Part shown: positions 12,481 through 24,531 of the stretch, one piece after another
Position numbering within the stretch: position 1 is the stretch's first letter
How the letters are laid out: each line of letters begins with the position of its first letter
Assembly (NCBI RefSeq): GCF_018687715.1
Contig: NC_056760.1
Span: forward strand, 28,976,001-29,040,000
Length of the DNA: 64,000 bases
Direction: 5' to 3'
From: Carya illinoinensis
Lineage: Eukaryota > Streptophyta > Magnoliopsida > Fagales > Juglandaceae
Position numbers and translations under genes: made by a program
Notes under the pieces: model-generated
The model's input: the letters and a program-made list of their open reading frames with translations, nothing else
Told to the model about the DNA's origin: nothing
The model's database searches: none

Positions 12481-12899
12481 GGTGGCCCAACCTACATCAC
12501 GGTGAAATATGGGATTGGTTTTATGACTACTTGGCATTGTGTAAGGTGGGTTTAGCCTAAATGCGTTGCTCAAACCTCCTCTGGAGACCCACGTCAAAAC
12601 CAGCCCGATGGCAAGGGTAACGGACGGGAAAGGTTAGGAACCACCTAACCTCCCAAGCACCTGAAGGGCTTGCTCAGTTGCATTCTTACGAAATCTATGC
12701 GGCCTCATTCACGTACACTCTACATACGGGAAACCACCTCCAGTCGACTCTCACCAAGTGTTAAAGTAGCTAGTTCCAGGATAACTCGCCAATCGGGGAG
12801 ACCAAAGAGGAAGGGATGGATCAAGGCCTCCTGGCTTTTCACCCTGCAGAGTGGAAACCCAGTTCCTCCTCAGTGCAACTCAACTTGCTAAGGTTGGAG

Positions 12900-14501
12900 T
12901 TATTTGACTACAAAGAAAAGAGGGGGGGTTCAAGTCTGTTGGTAAGGAACCCACGACATCGGCATCATACATGAGAAGATGGTGTCAATGGGTGGTTTTC
13001 CTTGGGTAGATATCGGTTTTCGTTTTCTTAGCTAGGAAAAAAATGAGTCCAAAGCTCATGAGGACCTCTTGAGCATTGGGTGGGGAAGGAGGTGGCTGGG
13101 GTGGTGGCTTAGTGAAGGGCAGAAGGGAGGTTGAAACTCAACCAACTTAGTTTTCATCCAACTAGCACCCAAGGTGCAAATTTGGTTTTGGTGTTTTGGT
13201 TTGGTTCTTGAAACCAAACTCGTCCAAGGCTTGGTCAGGGTTTAAAGGGATCTCATGAGGTGTTTAAGGACCATATTACCCTTGAGAACAAGGCACAAAA
13301 AGGTTAGGCTTAAGGGCAAAATAGTCTATTGCACACAAAGGGCACACGTGTGCCAATTGGTGTAGTTTGGGGTTTACTATGTCATTTTCCTTAATGATGT
13401 ATGTGGAGGATTATCTAGGGTCCTAATATGATCTAAGAATGAGGTATTTAAAAAAAGAACAAGAAATTTAGATCAAAAAGGCTAAAAGATCAAGGAACAA
13501 AATTAAGCTCAAAACAAAATTTAAAGATCACAAATCATAGGTAAGTTGATTAATGGTCCTAAACAAATTTCAAAACTTAATTGGGGTTCAAGGAATCACT
13601 TATGCTATGGGCTTGAGGAAACCCATGGTATGGTGCATTGGGCATCAAATTGAAGAGTGAAAAAAAAAAAAAAAAAAACCAAGCTTTGGGCCTTGTCGGG
13701 CTTAAAATGGCCATGAGTGTGAGTTGATAGTTCACGGGCTTTAAGTGTGAGTTGATCGAAAGTCTTTGTTCCAGATTTCTGGGGCCTATCTATGGTCTCA
13801 AACTTTGGGTCTTTCCTAAATTGAGCCAAAGTTTTGAATCTTACTAAACTAGCCTTATGCTTACTAAGTTGGGCCTAAGGCCTTCACTCTTACTAAGTTA
13901 GGCCCAATGGATTTATGTCCTTTACAATAGGCCTATTTTCTAGCGTCCTTCAAGAAATGCTTAAAACTTTATATCTCTCAAGTTGGGCCTAACGCTTTTT
14001 AACATCTTATCCTTAACCCATCACATCCTTATTAAATTAGAGCCTTAAAGTCTTATGTTCATCAAGTTGGGCCGAAAAGTCTTATGTCCATCAAGTTGGG
14101 CCTAAGGCTTTAGTGTCTCTCCTAAGCCTTTAAACCAATCTCTTTGGCCTTCTTAAATCCATAAAATTTAACCCAAATTATTTGGCCGAATAAGGTGGCA
14201 AAATTTCCAATATGCCACTTGTCATTCTAAGATTGGCACATTTTCTTAAAATTAATTTAGCACTAAAAATTCTCCAAAAATAAGACTACTAAAACAATCA
14301 AGATCCAAAAATTTTATTTTCCACAAAATCAATATTGCACTAGAACTTTAATAATTCTAACTAAACCTAAAGTATACGGTCCTTTTGCCAACTTAAAAAA
14401 ATTTTAAAAAAATATTATTCACAAATAGTCCAACTCCTAATTAACTAGGATAAAGGCTACTAAGGTCAAGGCCTAAGAAGCTTTTTAGGCGGGGTGTGAC
14501 A
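12900..14501 (-). mobile_element. LTR-like remnant, minus strand, left boundary unknown
   Basis: The right edge, read on the minus strand, starts TGTCACACCCCGCC, a typical beginning of plant gypsy LTRs. The interior at 13,860-14,110 holds about five copies of a short phrase 'aagttgggcctaa' spaced 30-85 bp. There is no coding sequence, and I could not locate a matching end or target duplication, so the left limit is only a guess. Confidence 0.35.
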
Positions 14502-15107
14502 CAATCTCTCTATGTTCTTCTTGGAGTGCTCTTCAAGACTTTTATATTTTCTCTCTATAAATTTAAACCTTTTAGTCTCAAAATTTTGTATAATTTCTAT
14601 ATGTTATCAATATTTAAGGATGTGATCTCATCAAAATTAAACTAAAACTAAGTTTAGGAGAAATAATAAACTTATTAATATAGAATTCAAAATTTTTTAT
14701 TATACAATATTGAAAAAGTAGTCATGATAAAGGCCGAGACCGGTAAAATAAATTTCTTTTATGATCTTTAGTGGAACTTATGTTCAGTTGTACGTTTGTC
14801 TTCTAAACTTATTTAATAAATAAAACTAAAAGACAGCTTTTGAGTATTGAATAAAAAATAAAAAATTACTGTCACCTACTGTCTAATGATTTATAACTTT
14901 TTATATGGAAATTCTATGAAAGAGAACATTTATAATTCCTTCTGTTCTATAGATTATCGATTCTTTGGAAACCGAGTTGCCCTTTACCTCTTTCTTTGGG
15001 CCCAAACGGGCCCATGGGGCCTGGGCATACCTAGCCAGCTTGAGCCTCTAGCACTTGGGCCTGCCTTTCTGGGCTGAAGGCCCTCAAAAAAAAAAAAAGA
15101 AATCCTC
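14502..15107. other. Non-coding; includes a segment shared with 16.8 kb
   Basis: AT-rich sequence with no gene. The segment 14,985-15,080 ('cctgggcatacctagccagc' and flanks) is a close copy of 16,799-16,905, in the same orientation. The second copy lies at the beginning of the decayed retroelement at 16.3-20.4 kb, so 14,985-15,080 is probably a detached piece of that family. Confidence 0.5.
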
Positions 15108-16300
15108 TAATACTTGACATGGAAAGACAAAAGGCAATGAGAAGTAAAATCCACTGTTTAGTAGAGTATCTTTCTTTAACAGAGTTTAGCGATTAGTATA
15201 GGACAAGTATTACTATTTCTATCCAAAAATCTTATAAATAAAACTTATAAATTAACGTGACTTAATATAATATGTGAGATCAAGTCTATAATTTAAAAAA
15301 CATTACATTATGATATATTATCTATCATTTAAAAAACCCTTACAATATGATATATTATATTAAATCACGTCAGTTTGAATTTTTTTTTATACCATCGGTG
15401 TAGATTAAGCATTTTACTTAGCAAATAGCTAGTGGACGTTCACTTGGAACTTAATTGTGTTGACCAAGTCAATTTTTGTTCAACATAAGCCAGATCATTT
15501 GAAAATACTTGAGAAAATTAACACTTGAACAAAAGAACTACTCATTAATTTTAAACTAGTTTTATACATAGGCCTTACATGTATTAACTTTTAATATATG
15601 CCACAGTTACTTCATTAACCTTGAGAAGTAATAGGCTGCTCTATTACTGATCACCATTTGCAAGCATCTATGTTGTCTCCCAAAAATATCACCCAAAGTC
15701 TAAATTTATGGAGACACAAGGCAATGGAGCTCATGAATTTAAGAACCCCACGTCAACTTATATGAAAAATTAGTTAAAACTGTATGTCCAATCGTCAAGA
15801 GTTTTGCTACTAGTTATAGATTTTCAAATGGTTTGCCTTCTGCTAGATGCAAATTTACTCAATTGGTCCAATCAATGTTCTTTTCTCCTTCTATATATCT
15901 GTTAACTATCATTTGAGATAGTAGTTTCCCACATAATTTCCTTAAGGTAAATGTTTTCATAAAGTACTTGGCCTTATGTTAAATGCCAAATCGACTCGGT
16001 CAACCCAATTAAATTTGGGGTCAACGTCTTTGGATTATCTACAAATTGCCAAACTGATATGTGACTCCTTAATTTCTTAATGGTTTTTATCTTTTGATGA
16101 TCTCGACTGCCAAAAGAATATAATTTACATGTCAATGTCAGTGGGGTTGGTGAGAATTATGAGCCTACCATCAAATAAGATTAAGATATAGGGAGAAGCA
16201 CTCCATGGAAAAAAGCTATAACATGATTAATTCTTGGAACTTAAATTGTTAATTTACACAAAGAGTCCACATGACATAAGATCTATTGTGTGAGGATGCA
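15108..16300 (+). repeat. Non-coding repeat unit, copy A (segments X then Y)
   Basis: Segment X (15,108-15,800) matches 22,950-23,783, and segment Y (about 15,822-16,300) matches 22,330-22,672, 22,675-22,946 and 42,464-42,815. Diagnostic phrases are 'gacatggaaagacaaaaggc' for X and 'cttttgatgatctcgactgc' for Y. No coding potential. Copy A is uninterrupted at the position where copy B carries the CACTA element, so it gives the empty-site sequence (TCA at 15,795-15,797). Confidence 0.85.
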
Positions 16301-17343
16301 TGGTTGATGTTAAGGTCCTGTTTCGTATGCTTTTAGGCTGGGCCCTCAACAGCTTAGGTCTTCAATATTAGGCCTACGAACACAAAGATAACGCTGAGAC
16401 GTTATGGCCATGGTGGCCAGAAGAGTCTCTGATGCCTAAGTTAGTAATGCTTTGCAGAAGATACGGGGGAGTGTAATAAGAGTACAGAGAGTTAAGAGAG
16501 TCTAACCCCTATCTTGATTTCTATGAGTCATTTTTATACCTGGGTTTTGTAACCAGAGGCCCATGCCCTGTAGCGGAGGGAGGAGTGCTCCCCGTAGCTT
16601 CATTAGTCATGCCCATTTAATGCGGCATGGCCTTTGGGAGGAACATTTAATGCGGCGTGGCCTATGTTCTATCTATCTGTCGCAGGGGTGATGCATCAGA
16701 TTGCCCCTCCCTCTTTGTTTATTGTCAGAGGATTATGAGTCTTCCAATTTTACTTCTTTGGGGTCGGGTGACATGATAGGAACCCGAGTGCCCCTTGTTC
16801 CTCCTTCTTTGGGACCAAACAGGCCCCATGGCCTGGGCATACCTAGCCAGCTCAAGCCTCTTGCACTAGGACTAGCTAGGTGGGAATCTCTCATTGTCAT
16901 TACCCCATCATTCCCTTGCCTAGCTGGCTAATATTATCCCTTCTCTGTAGAATTATGGCCATGCTTGTTTCTTGGTTTTTCCTACATGTTTTGCCAAGAT
17001 TGGCCTTTACTAGGTCCTTTTGTCTCCTATGGTGTGGTGCAACAGTTCCCATTCTCACTTTTCTGGTATGTTTCGACTGTTACCCTCATGCACTTGATGA
17101 TGCACGTTATGTCCAACCCACATTGATGACTTCCAAGTGGCTCTTGCCATATTTCGAGTTTGTAGCCTTTGTGCTGTGTGCATGTTCCCATGACCTTAGG
17201 ATCCAAACCATCCCTTCGGATTTATATAATCCCTTTGAGGCAAGTTGTCCCATACTTTTTCCTTGTACTGACTAAGTGTCATCAACCCTTTCCTCTCGCC
17301 TGACCCTTTTTGTGCCCACCTATTCCTTCCTACTTGTCCTCTT

Positions 17344-19105
17344 ATGGCTCCTAAGAACCCTACCTGTGCGGGCCCAAAAAGTTCCAAGAACCCTAAACTT
17401 GCCTGGCCTTTAAATCCTCCTCAAAACTTTGCGGATGTGGAGTTTGCTTATACCCCCATGAAGGCCAAAAGATATAGGGGCTCGTTGTGGCAGTCAGTAG
17501 TGACTCACAGCTAGCTAAGTTTGTTGAGGAATGAGTACAATGTACTGAGGGTTGTGAACTTCGAAGTGCTGCCACCTGACAAGGGTGTCGTAGACCCCTA
17601 GGGGTACACTTACAAAGTTGCCCTGTACCCTGTCATGTTTAAGGATGGCTTGCAGCTGCCATTTTTCTATCCTATCTATGACGTGTTGTTCATGGCAGGT
17701 ATGGCTCCAGCCTAGCTTCATCCCAAGGCATGGAGGATCCTCGTGAGCAGTTGTGTCATCTGGCAGCTTGCCCTAGAAGAGGCAAGGGCTAACTGGCTAG
17801 ACCTCACTAATTGATAATTTTTCCATACCCATAGTATCTTGAAGAGGGATGGGAATACTTGTAGCTTTCGCTCCATTCAGGCTTTGGCTCACCTAGAACC
17901 AAAGTACGAGAAATGGTCGCCATGGTCTAAACGTTTCTTCTTCATGTCAGGTGATGGGTGGGAATACCCCCTAGGCAGGCCACTCGGAAAGACTTTCCCA
18001 TACAGGCCAACTAGGGGCTTGTGTAGGAAGAGGAACTCGAGAAGTCCCCAACAACCCAGCAGGAAATCCAATGGCTTGAGGTCATACAAGCTTGGGCAGC
18101 CTCCCACCAGATCGAAGTTCTCACAGATTGTCTGGTAATTGCCGATAGCTTGCAACAATACCTGCCTCCTTACACTACTCCACGTCGTATGGGAGGCTCT
18201 ATTCTTCTAGAGCTGAGTGGTTGTCCAGGGTGTAAGTGTTCTGCTAGCCTATTAGTAGATGGGAAGGGGAAGAAACCCTGGAGGAGTTTGCCAGCCAAGC
18301 CAGATTCTGATGACGACATCATCTGCCCTCCAGGGTAATTTTCAAAGGGGTGCTTGTTCAGTGGCCCACCCCTCCTCTGCCCAAGAGGGAGGCGGTTCCT
18401 GTGCCACTGGGTTGCACCACGCCATCACTAGCTCCTTGAGGTTAGGGGGTCGGGTCTTCTTCAGCTAGTTCATTCTACCTTTCTTGCAGGAAGCCTGGGC
18501 CGACCGGCGGGGACCTTGAACGCCTCTTCCTCTACCCCCACTAGGTGTCAACAGCACCTCTGAGCTTTCGCCTAGCTCGTGAGAATAGCGTCTTGCGGTG
18601 CTATTCTCACGAGCTTCCAAAAGCCTAGCCCCCTTGTAGATTGCCTGGCTGACATCTTCTTCCTTGGGGTTCTTCTTGTTGCTCCTCTGGGGGTTGTGAT
18701 TGGGGGTTCTCCCATAAAGGAGGTTGCTCCTTGACTATGAGATGAGGGGGATGGCGTTTGACCGCCAGTCGGAGGAACTTGAAAGGCTTAAAGCCACGAA
18801 CTCGGATCTAAGCAAAATAGCTTGATTCCACCAGTAGGTCTTGCAAGTTCATAGAAGAGGGATTCGTGAAGCTTTTCGCATCTTTCAAGAAGAGGAGGAA
18901 ATCTCTCGAGGCTGCTAGGAAGAAGGTGAAGGAGTTGGAGTCCAAGAAGGCCGAAGAAAACACATTCCTCCAACAATTGCGCCAAAAGGTATCGAATTTC
19001 TGTCAAGTTCACGATGAGGTGTGGTGCAACAATTATTTCCTGGGGATGGAGAGGCTGAAAGACTACCTGTTGTCAAGCCTTGGGAGCTCGAGTCCCTCTC
19101 GCTAG
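17344..19105 (+). pseudogene. Putative gypsy-type transposon protein (Transposase_28-like), broken
   Basis: From the ATG at 17,344 one frame reads on with several TAG stops (for example 17,512-17,514). It carries signatures I know from plant proteins annotated 'transposase (putative) gypsy type': a stretch VMFKDGLQLPFFYPIYDVL, then PKAWRILVSSCV, and near 17,950 FFFMSGDGWE in another frame. A lysine- and glutamate-rich helix suited to a coiled coil follows at about 18,880-19,000 (KKVKELESKKAEEN). These gag-like proteins are usually several hundred residues long with a C-terminal coiled coil, and this order agrees. Many stops and at least two frame changes show it is dead. Several stops are TAG where family members would be expected to have Gln or Trp. 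Confidence 0.5.
18574..18615. other. Perfect 16-bp inverted repeat with 10-base loop
   Basis: Arms AGCTCGTGAGAATAGC (18,574-18,589) and GCTATTCTCACGAGCT (18,600-18,615) are exact reverse complements around the loop GTCTTGCGGT. It lies inside the broken gag-like coding region. Confidence 0.9.
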
Positions 19106-20519
19106 GCCCCGCAGCATTGGAGGTGGTGGCTTGCATAGGGGAGAACTTGATTTCAAGTGCTCTTTCGGATAACCCCGTTTAGCGCACAATGGACTTGGAC
19201 GCCCCACAGATGGGTCCTGTCGAGTCCGAGGAGGACTCTGGGACCCCCTCGGCTTGATCTTGCATTTCTTTCTTTTAGTGTTGATTTGATGTACAGTGTT
19301 CTTGCTTTATGCTTTCTTGTTGTACAAACCTATTATTAATGGATTTATTTGCTTTGGCACTCCCCGTGCCTTGTCCTTTGTTGCCTCTTGCTCTTCTTTG
19401 CGGTTGTTTTCCCACTTTCCACCTACCTTCCTTTTTCTTTCACTTTGTTGTCGTTACCTTATGTTCCTCTCCTGCTTCCCTTTCTTTGGTGACTAACTTG
19501 TTGGGACTTTCTGCTTGCTCGGCCTACTATGGTTTGAGATGTCCCCCCTAGAAAAAGAAAAAGAGAGGGGGGCTCACTTTTTGCATCCTTGCCACGTGTT
19601 AGTCCCAGGCTTTTTTGCTGAACCCATTTGGTAGTAGAAGCACTGTGCACGAGTTCCCACGCATTTTGGGTGTTTAGACATCAATGCTTGTCCGTTACCC
19701 CCCTCTCGCATTAATGGTGCCATATGGAAATAACGAAGGCAGCTACACGATTCGTGTAACGTTTCTTATGGGGCCATGGGATACGCTTGTTCCCAAGATC
19801 TTGGGGGACGAGTTGTCATGAATTGCCCATATAAGTCCTTCCTTCTCCTTTGGCAGTCATCACATCTCCCTTTCTGCCCTTCAAGCGCTCTTCTCTCTTT
19901 CTTGTGTGGGTGTTACTTCTGAAGATTCTGATACTAATGAGCCCTCCGACTCTATGTCAAGCCCCCCAGTCAAGGGCTCATCGAGTGTTTGTACTAAAGC
20001 AAATGCCCAACGATATCATGTGGTACCCAGTCAGGCCTCTAGATAGGTTAGGAGTACTGAAGGTCGGTCCCAAGTTGTTGGTCATTGTCGATTTCAAAGG
20101 GCTTTCCCTAGAGAAGAGGGCCATGCTGAAGGTCATGTTATTCCCTGTCACTAGGAGGTGCGTTCCAGAGGTAATATAACCTCGGTTTCACGGCTGCATC
20201 ACTCGATGATTTTACCTATCTTAGGACTCATCACACAGTCCATGTTCCATTAAGACATCGCAATCCATTTGCTAGAACGAGTCAGACTAGCTCTTTTCCC
20301 TCGAGCTTGGCTGGGGCCGGGAGCTTCTATGGCAGTAGATCCACTCAAGTTCATCAACATCCTCAGCAGGTATGGTATTCATGAAGTCGAAGCCTCTGTC
20401 TACTAAAAAATGGCCTAATTTGATAGTGCAATGAACTTAGACAAGAGAAGAAGGGCATATTTGGAAAGGGAGCAAAGGAGGATTTCAGATGAGAGGGAAG
20501 AAAGTACACGAAACACAAT

Positions 20520-22280
20520 TACCTAAGCAACCTTTGGTTTTTTCCTTGCAATCGCATCATGAGGAGAAGGAAGAAAGACCTTGCCTAGTGTCCTACATCC
20601 ATTGGTTGGAGAAAGGGAAGGGGAGGCACCTATAAAAAGGGATAGCTGAATATGGGAGGTCTTTTTGCTCAATAAAATTGTCTTGCTTCTCCTTGAGACA
20701 TTTAGCCACCACCTTTTCTCTCTAGTCTCCATTTTTCTCACACTTTCTCACCAACCAAACGCCTCCATTTCTCATCACCATTTTCAGAAATCACCAAGAA
20801 ACCATCTTCAAAACTTTAACTAGAGAGAAGCACTTGAAGGTAAGGCTCTCTTCACCTTTTCGTGATGGACACACATGGCCAAGAGAGAGAACTCACCCTT
20901 TTCATTTTCAGATTTAGGGTTTCTCACACAAGTGCACATTCTCACTCAGAAACTTGGGTTTTTCTTCAAAAAAGGGTGGGGGGAAGGAACTAGAAATGTT
21001 CTTGATGTTTGAACACATGAACACATGTTTTAGATTAGAGCAAGGGCACGGTTTCAACATAGAAGAAAAACTGGGGTTTTGAGACCTCACAAGGTTCCGG
21101 CTCTAGAGGCATGAGGAAACAGTTTCAAAGTCTTAGCCACTTACACTTTCTCATATTTCAAAGATTAGGGTTTGGTTGATGATTTCTAATACGCTATTTT
21201 ACATTTTCAGATTTTCTTGCGAATATTATCGTGGATTTTTGTAAGTGAACTTTCAACATATCCTTGATATTATTTGCATATTCTATGTGAACTCTTGTGT
21301 GACTTGTTCAATTGTTGTTATTGTCTCTTGTATGTATATTTGTCTTGTAATGCTCTGAGTTATTGGTATTGAAACTGTGGTTTGAAGCATGATATTCTAT
21401 GGTTATCATGTTTGGCCTAGGAGTATTTTTTAAGGAAGATATTGTTTGAACCTTGTGTTATGGTATGCCCTATTCGGTTATGATGAAGTAAGAGGAAATG
21501 AAATGTATTGTGACACTTAGAAGTTTCAGTTTGCCTTGTGCAATGGTTTGCAAGTTGGTTTGTTGGTAAGACTAAGTGAGTACATGAGGATGGAAGTTGG
21601 AATGATGGAAAACACATGGTTTGGAAGGCCTACGTGAATCGGCCAAAGTCTCTTTAGTGGTTTTAAAAATTTGTTTCATGTTTCGATGGATGAATTAAAT
21701 ATGTTTGCCTAAAATTATCTTTGTTACATGTTCTAATATTTGCAAGCTATGTTATGAGATGCATACTATGGATTGAACTATGCATTTCGGCTTTTACATA
21801 TTGCATGCATAAGATTAATGACGTCGTGAGTCAATGCCATATGTTACATGCATTCAAGTCCATGTTTTCAAAGGAAAGAGTGAAGTATGTTATATCACGA
21901 CCCTCAATGCTAGGACGGGGGAATGCCATAGTGGAACTCCCTGTCCACTCTAGAGTGTTTAAAGAAGAGTCAAGACTCCTAGGTCGACGAAGTATAAACG
22001 ATGGGCCTTGAAAGGTTCCTATGAAAGGATATTGGAGCAAGGTTGCATGAAAGCTAGTGGTGCAATTTACGGCAAAGGTGAAATATGCGAATTATCGCAC
22101 ATGAATATGTTTATGATAAGACGTAGCCACCTAGATCGAGTGGATCGTTGGTTGATGCAGTAACTAGCGGGGAACACATGGTGCTTAGGGGAGTTGTGAG
22201 GTATCCAAATATGTGAATCATATGATATGAATAAGACATCTGATTATGTGAACCCACGGAATTGGAATCTCTTGAACCCA
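20520..22280 (+). mobile_element. LTR-like block with TATA box, boundaries unknown
   Basis: A TATAAAAA at 20,631-20,638 is followed by a pyrimidine-rich leader, then 'tttttgtaagtgaact' near 21,236, a position like the 'gctgtaagtatttt' phrase in the chromovirus LTRs. Further on, 21,890-21,990 carries the phrase 'atgctaggacgggggaat' plus 'gtggaactcc', shared with 185-260 and resembling 45,520-45,560. The order TATA, CT-rich leader, GTAAGT, then the 'gtggaactcc' phrase is the order seen in the complete LTR. I infer a diverged chromovirus LTR. No reading frame in it is convincing. Confidence 0.45.
20631..20638 (+). promoter_or_regulatory. TATA box of the LTR-like block
   Basis: TATAAAAA preceded by a GC-richer stretch and followed at a fitting distance by a CT-rich leader. 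Inferred from sequence only. Confidence 0.35.
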
Positions 22281-22329
22281 CAATCAATTTGAAAACTTAC
22301 TCAAAAAAGCCAAATTACTTGGCCTACAT

Positions 22330-23783
22330 AATTTCCTTCTGGTGAATGTTTTCATAAATTACTTGGCCTTATGTTAAATGCCAAATCAACTCGGTCAATC
22401 CAATAAAATTTGGGGTCAACGTCTTTGGATTATCTGAAAATTGCCAAACTGATATGTGACTCCTTAATTTCTTAGTGGTTTTTATCTTTTGATGATCTCG
22501 ACTGCCAAAACAATATAATTTACATGTCAATGTCAGTGGGGTTGGTGAGAATTATGAGTCTACCATCCAATAAGATTAAGATATGGGGAGAAGTACTCCA
22601 TGGAAAAAAGTTATAGCATGATTAATTCTTGGAACTTAAATTGTTAATTTAGACGAAGATTCCACATGACATAAAGTACTTGGCCTGTGTTAAACGCCAA
22701 ACTGACTCGGTCAACCCAATTAAATTTGGGGTCAACTTTGGATTATATGCAAATTGGCAAACTGATATGTTACTCTTAATTTCTTAGTGGTTTTTATCTT
22801 TTGATGATCTCGACTGCCAAAAGAATATAATTTACATGTTAGTGGGGTTTGTGAGAATTATAAGTCCGCCATCCAATAAGATTAAGATAAAGGGAGAAGC
22901 ACTTCTTGGAAAAAAGCTATAAGATCTACCGTGTGAGGATACATGGTAATTGACATGGAAAGACAAAAGGCAATAAGTAAAACCCACTATTTAGTAGAGT
23001 ATCTTTCTTTCAGAGTTTAGCAATTAGCACAGGAAAAGTATTGCTATTTCTATCCAAAATTCTTATATAAGAAATTTTATAAATCAATGTGATTTAATGT
23101 ACAACTTAAAAACCTTTACAATATGATGTATTATATTAAATCATGTTAGTTTGAAAGTTTTCTTTTATATAATCTGTGTAGATCAAGCATTTTACTTGGG
23201 AAATAGCTAGCGGACGTTAACTTGAAACTTACGTTCCGTTTGGTTATGTAGCTCGGATAAGATGAGATGAGATATCTTGAATATTAATAAATAAAATATT
23301 ATTATAATATAATTTTTTAATATTAGTTTTGTATTGGAATTTGAAATTTTTGAATTGTTTATTATATTTTATATATGAATTTGAAAAAGTTGTAATGATT
23401 AGATGATATGAGATTGTTTGGTTTTTGGTAACCAATTTGAATTGTGTTGACCGAGTCGTTTAGCATAAGTCAGATCATTTGAAAATACTTGAGAAAATTA
23501 ATACTTGAACAAAAGAACTACTCGTTAATTTTAAACTAGTTTTATACATAGGCGTTACATGTTTTAACTTCTAATATATAACACAATTACTTCATTAACC
23601 CTGAGAAGTAATAGCTCATACTATTACTGATCACCATTTGCAAGCACCTAAGTTGTCTCCCAAAAAAAATCACACAAAGTCTAAATTTTTTGAGACAACT
23701 GACGAGGCAATGGAGCTCATGAATTTAAGAACCTCACGTCAAGTTATATGAAAAATTAGTTAAAATTATCTATCCAATTGTCA
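22330..23783 (+). repeat. Non-coding repeat unit, copy B (Y, Y, X order)
   Basis: Two Y segments in tandem (22,330-22,672 and 22,675-22,946) are followed by segment X (22,950-23,783). Compared with copy A, X contains an extra MITE at 23,231-23,437 and is cut at its right end by the CACTA element; its continuation resumes at 35,681 (TCAAGAGCTTTGCTACT against TCAAGAGTTTTGCTACT in copy A) for only about 16 bp before similarity stops. Confidence 0.85.
23231..23437. mobile_element. MITE, hAT-like, copy 2
   Basis: About 205 bp present here but absent at the corresponding place in copy A (near 15,452), so it is an insertion. The left end reads CGTTCCGTTTGGTTATGTA and the right end carries GTTTGGTTTTTGGTAACC. 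It has the same 'gatgagatgagat' motif as the other copies, in the opposite orientation to copy 1. Confidence 0.75.
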
Positions 23784-23795
23784 CACTACAACAAA
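23784..23795 (+). repeat. Left terminal inverted repeat of CACTA element
   Basis: CACTACAACAAA, followed by subterminal sequence with the hairpin GTGACGGT/ACCGTCAC at 23,826-23,847. The 3-bp TCA precedes it. Confidence 0.95.
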
Positions 23796-23904
23796 TATGC
23801 TTTTTAGTGAAGGATTAGAGATAGTGACGGTCTCCAAACCGTCACTAAAAGGCTTTTTCTATGATGGTTTGTGGGAACTGTCACTAAATGTTGGGGAAGA
23901 AATT

Positions 23905-24140
23905 TTTAACGTTCGAACATTTTAGTTATTTTGTTCGCACGTCACCTTAACGTTTGAACGTTAAGTATATTTACGTGCGAACGTAAAAAATTTTAGCGCC
24001 AACGTTAGAACGTTATTTGTACTTACGTGCGAACGTAAAAATTTTTAGCGCCAACGTTAGAACTTTATTTGTACTTACGTGTGAACGTAACAATTATTAG
24101 CGCCAAAGTTCGAACGTAAAGTTGTCAAGTTCGAACGTTA
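23905..24140. repeat. Left subterminal palindromic repeat array
   Basis: About ten degenerate copies of a palindrome whose best form is AACGTTCGAACGTT, with variants such as ACGTGCGAACGTAAA and CAACGTTAGAACGTT. In En/Spm elements, TNPA-type proteins bind short subterminal repeats; here the same role is inferred from position and repetition. Confidence 0.8.
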
Positions 24141-24531
24141 TATGTTAATTTGCAGAAATTAATCATAATATATATTTGTTTAATATTAAGGTTGCATAAG
24201 CTAATATTAAAGAAAATTGAAAGTATAAATTAAGCTACAATACATATATTAAATAATATTGTCCATTACATATGTCGAAAATAGGAAACAAAATATGATT
24301 AATTTTTACAAATAAAATTCAAAACTGCTGGTTTACAAAAGATCAAAACTCCTCAGTCAATGTCTCAACCTTATTATTTAGCACATCTACATAATGTGCA
24401 AGATGTGCGACAGCTTGATCTATATGCGCAATCTGTCTATGGATCTGTTAGTCTATATGCGCCTTCATATCTGTCATCACTACATCAACCCAAGCAAGTC
24501 GCACATCCCCTGCAGATGCAACCGTCGGCTG

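Larger units (their letters stand above)
16316..20400 (+). mobile_element. Decayed retroelement with gypsy-type gag-like protein
   Basis: A block of higher GC than its surroundings, with a non-coding leader (16,316-17,340) and a broken coding region at 17,344-19,105. Downstream to about 20,400 I see no further domains. No reverse transcriptase or integrase is visible, so it is either non-autonomous or has lost pol. Neither terminus can be fixed with confidence. Confidence 0.45.
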
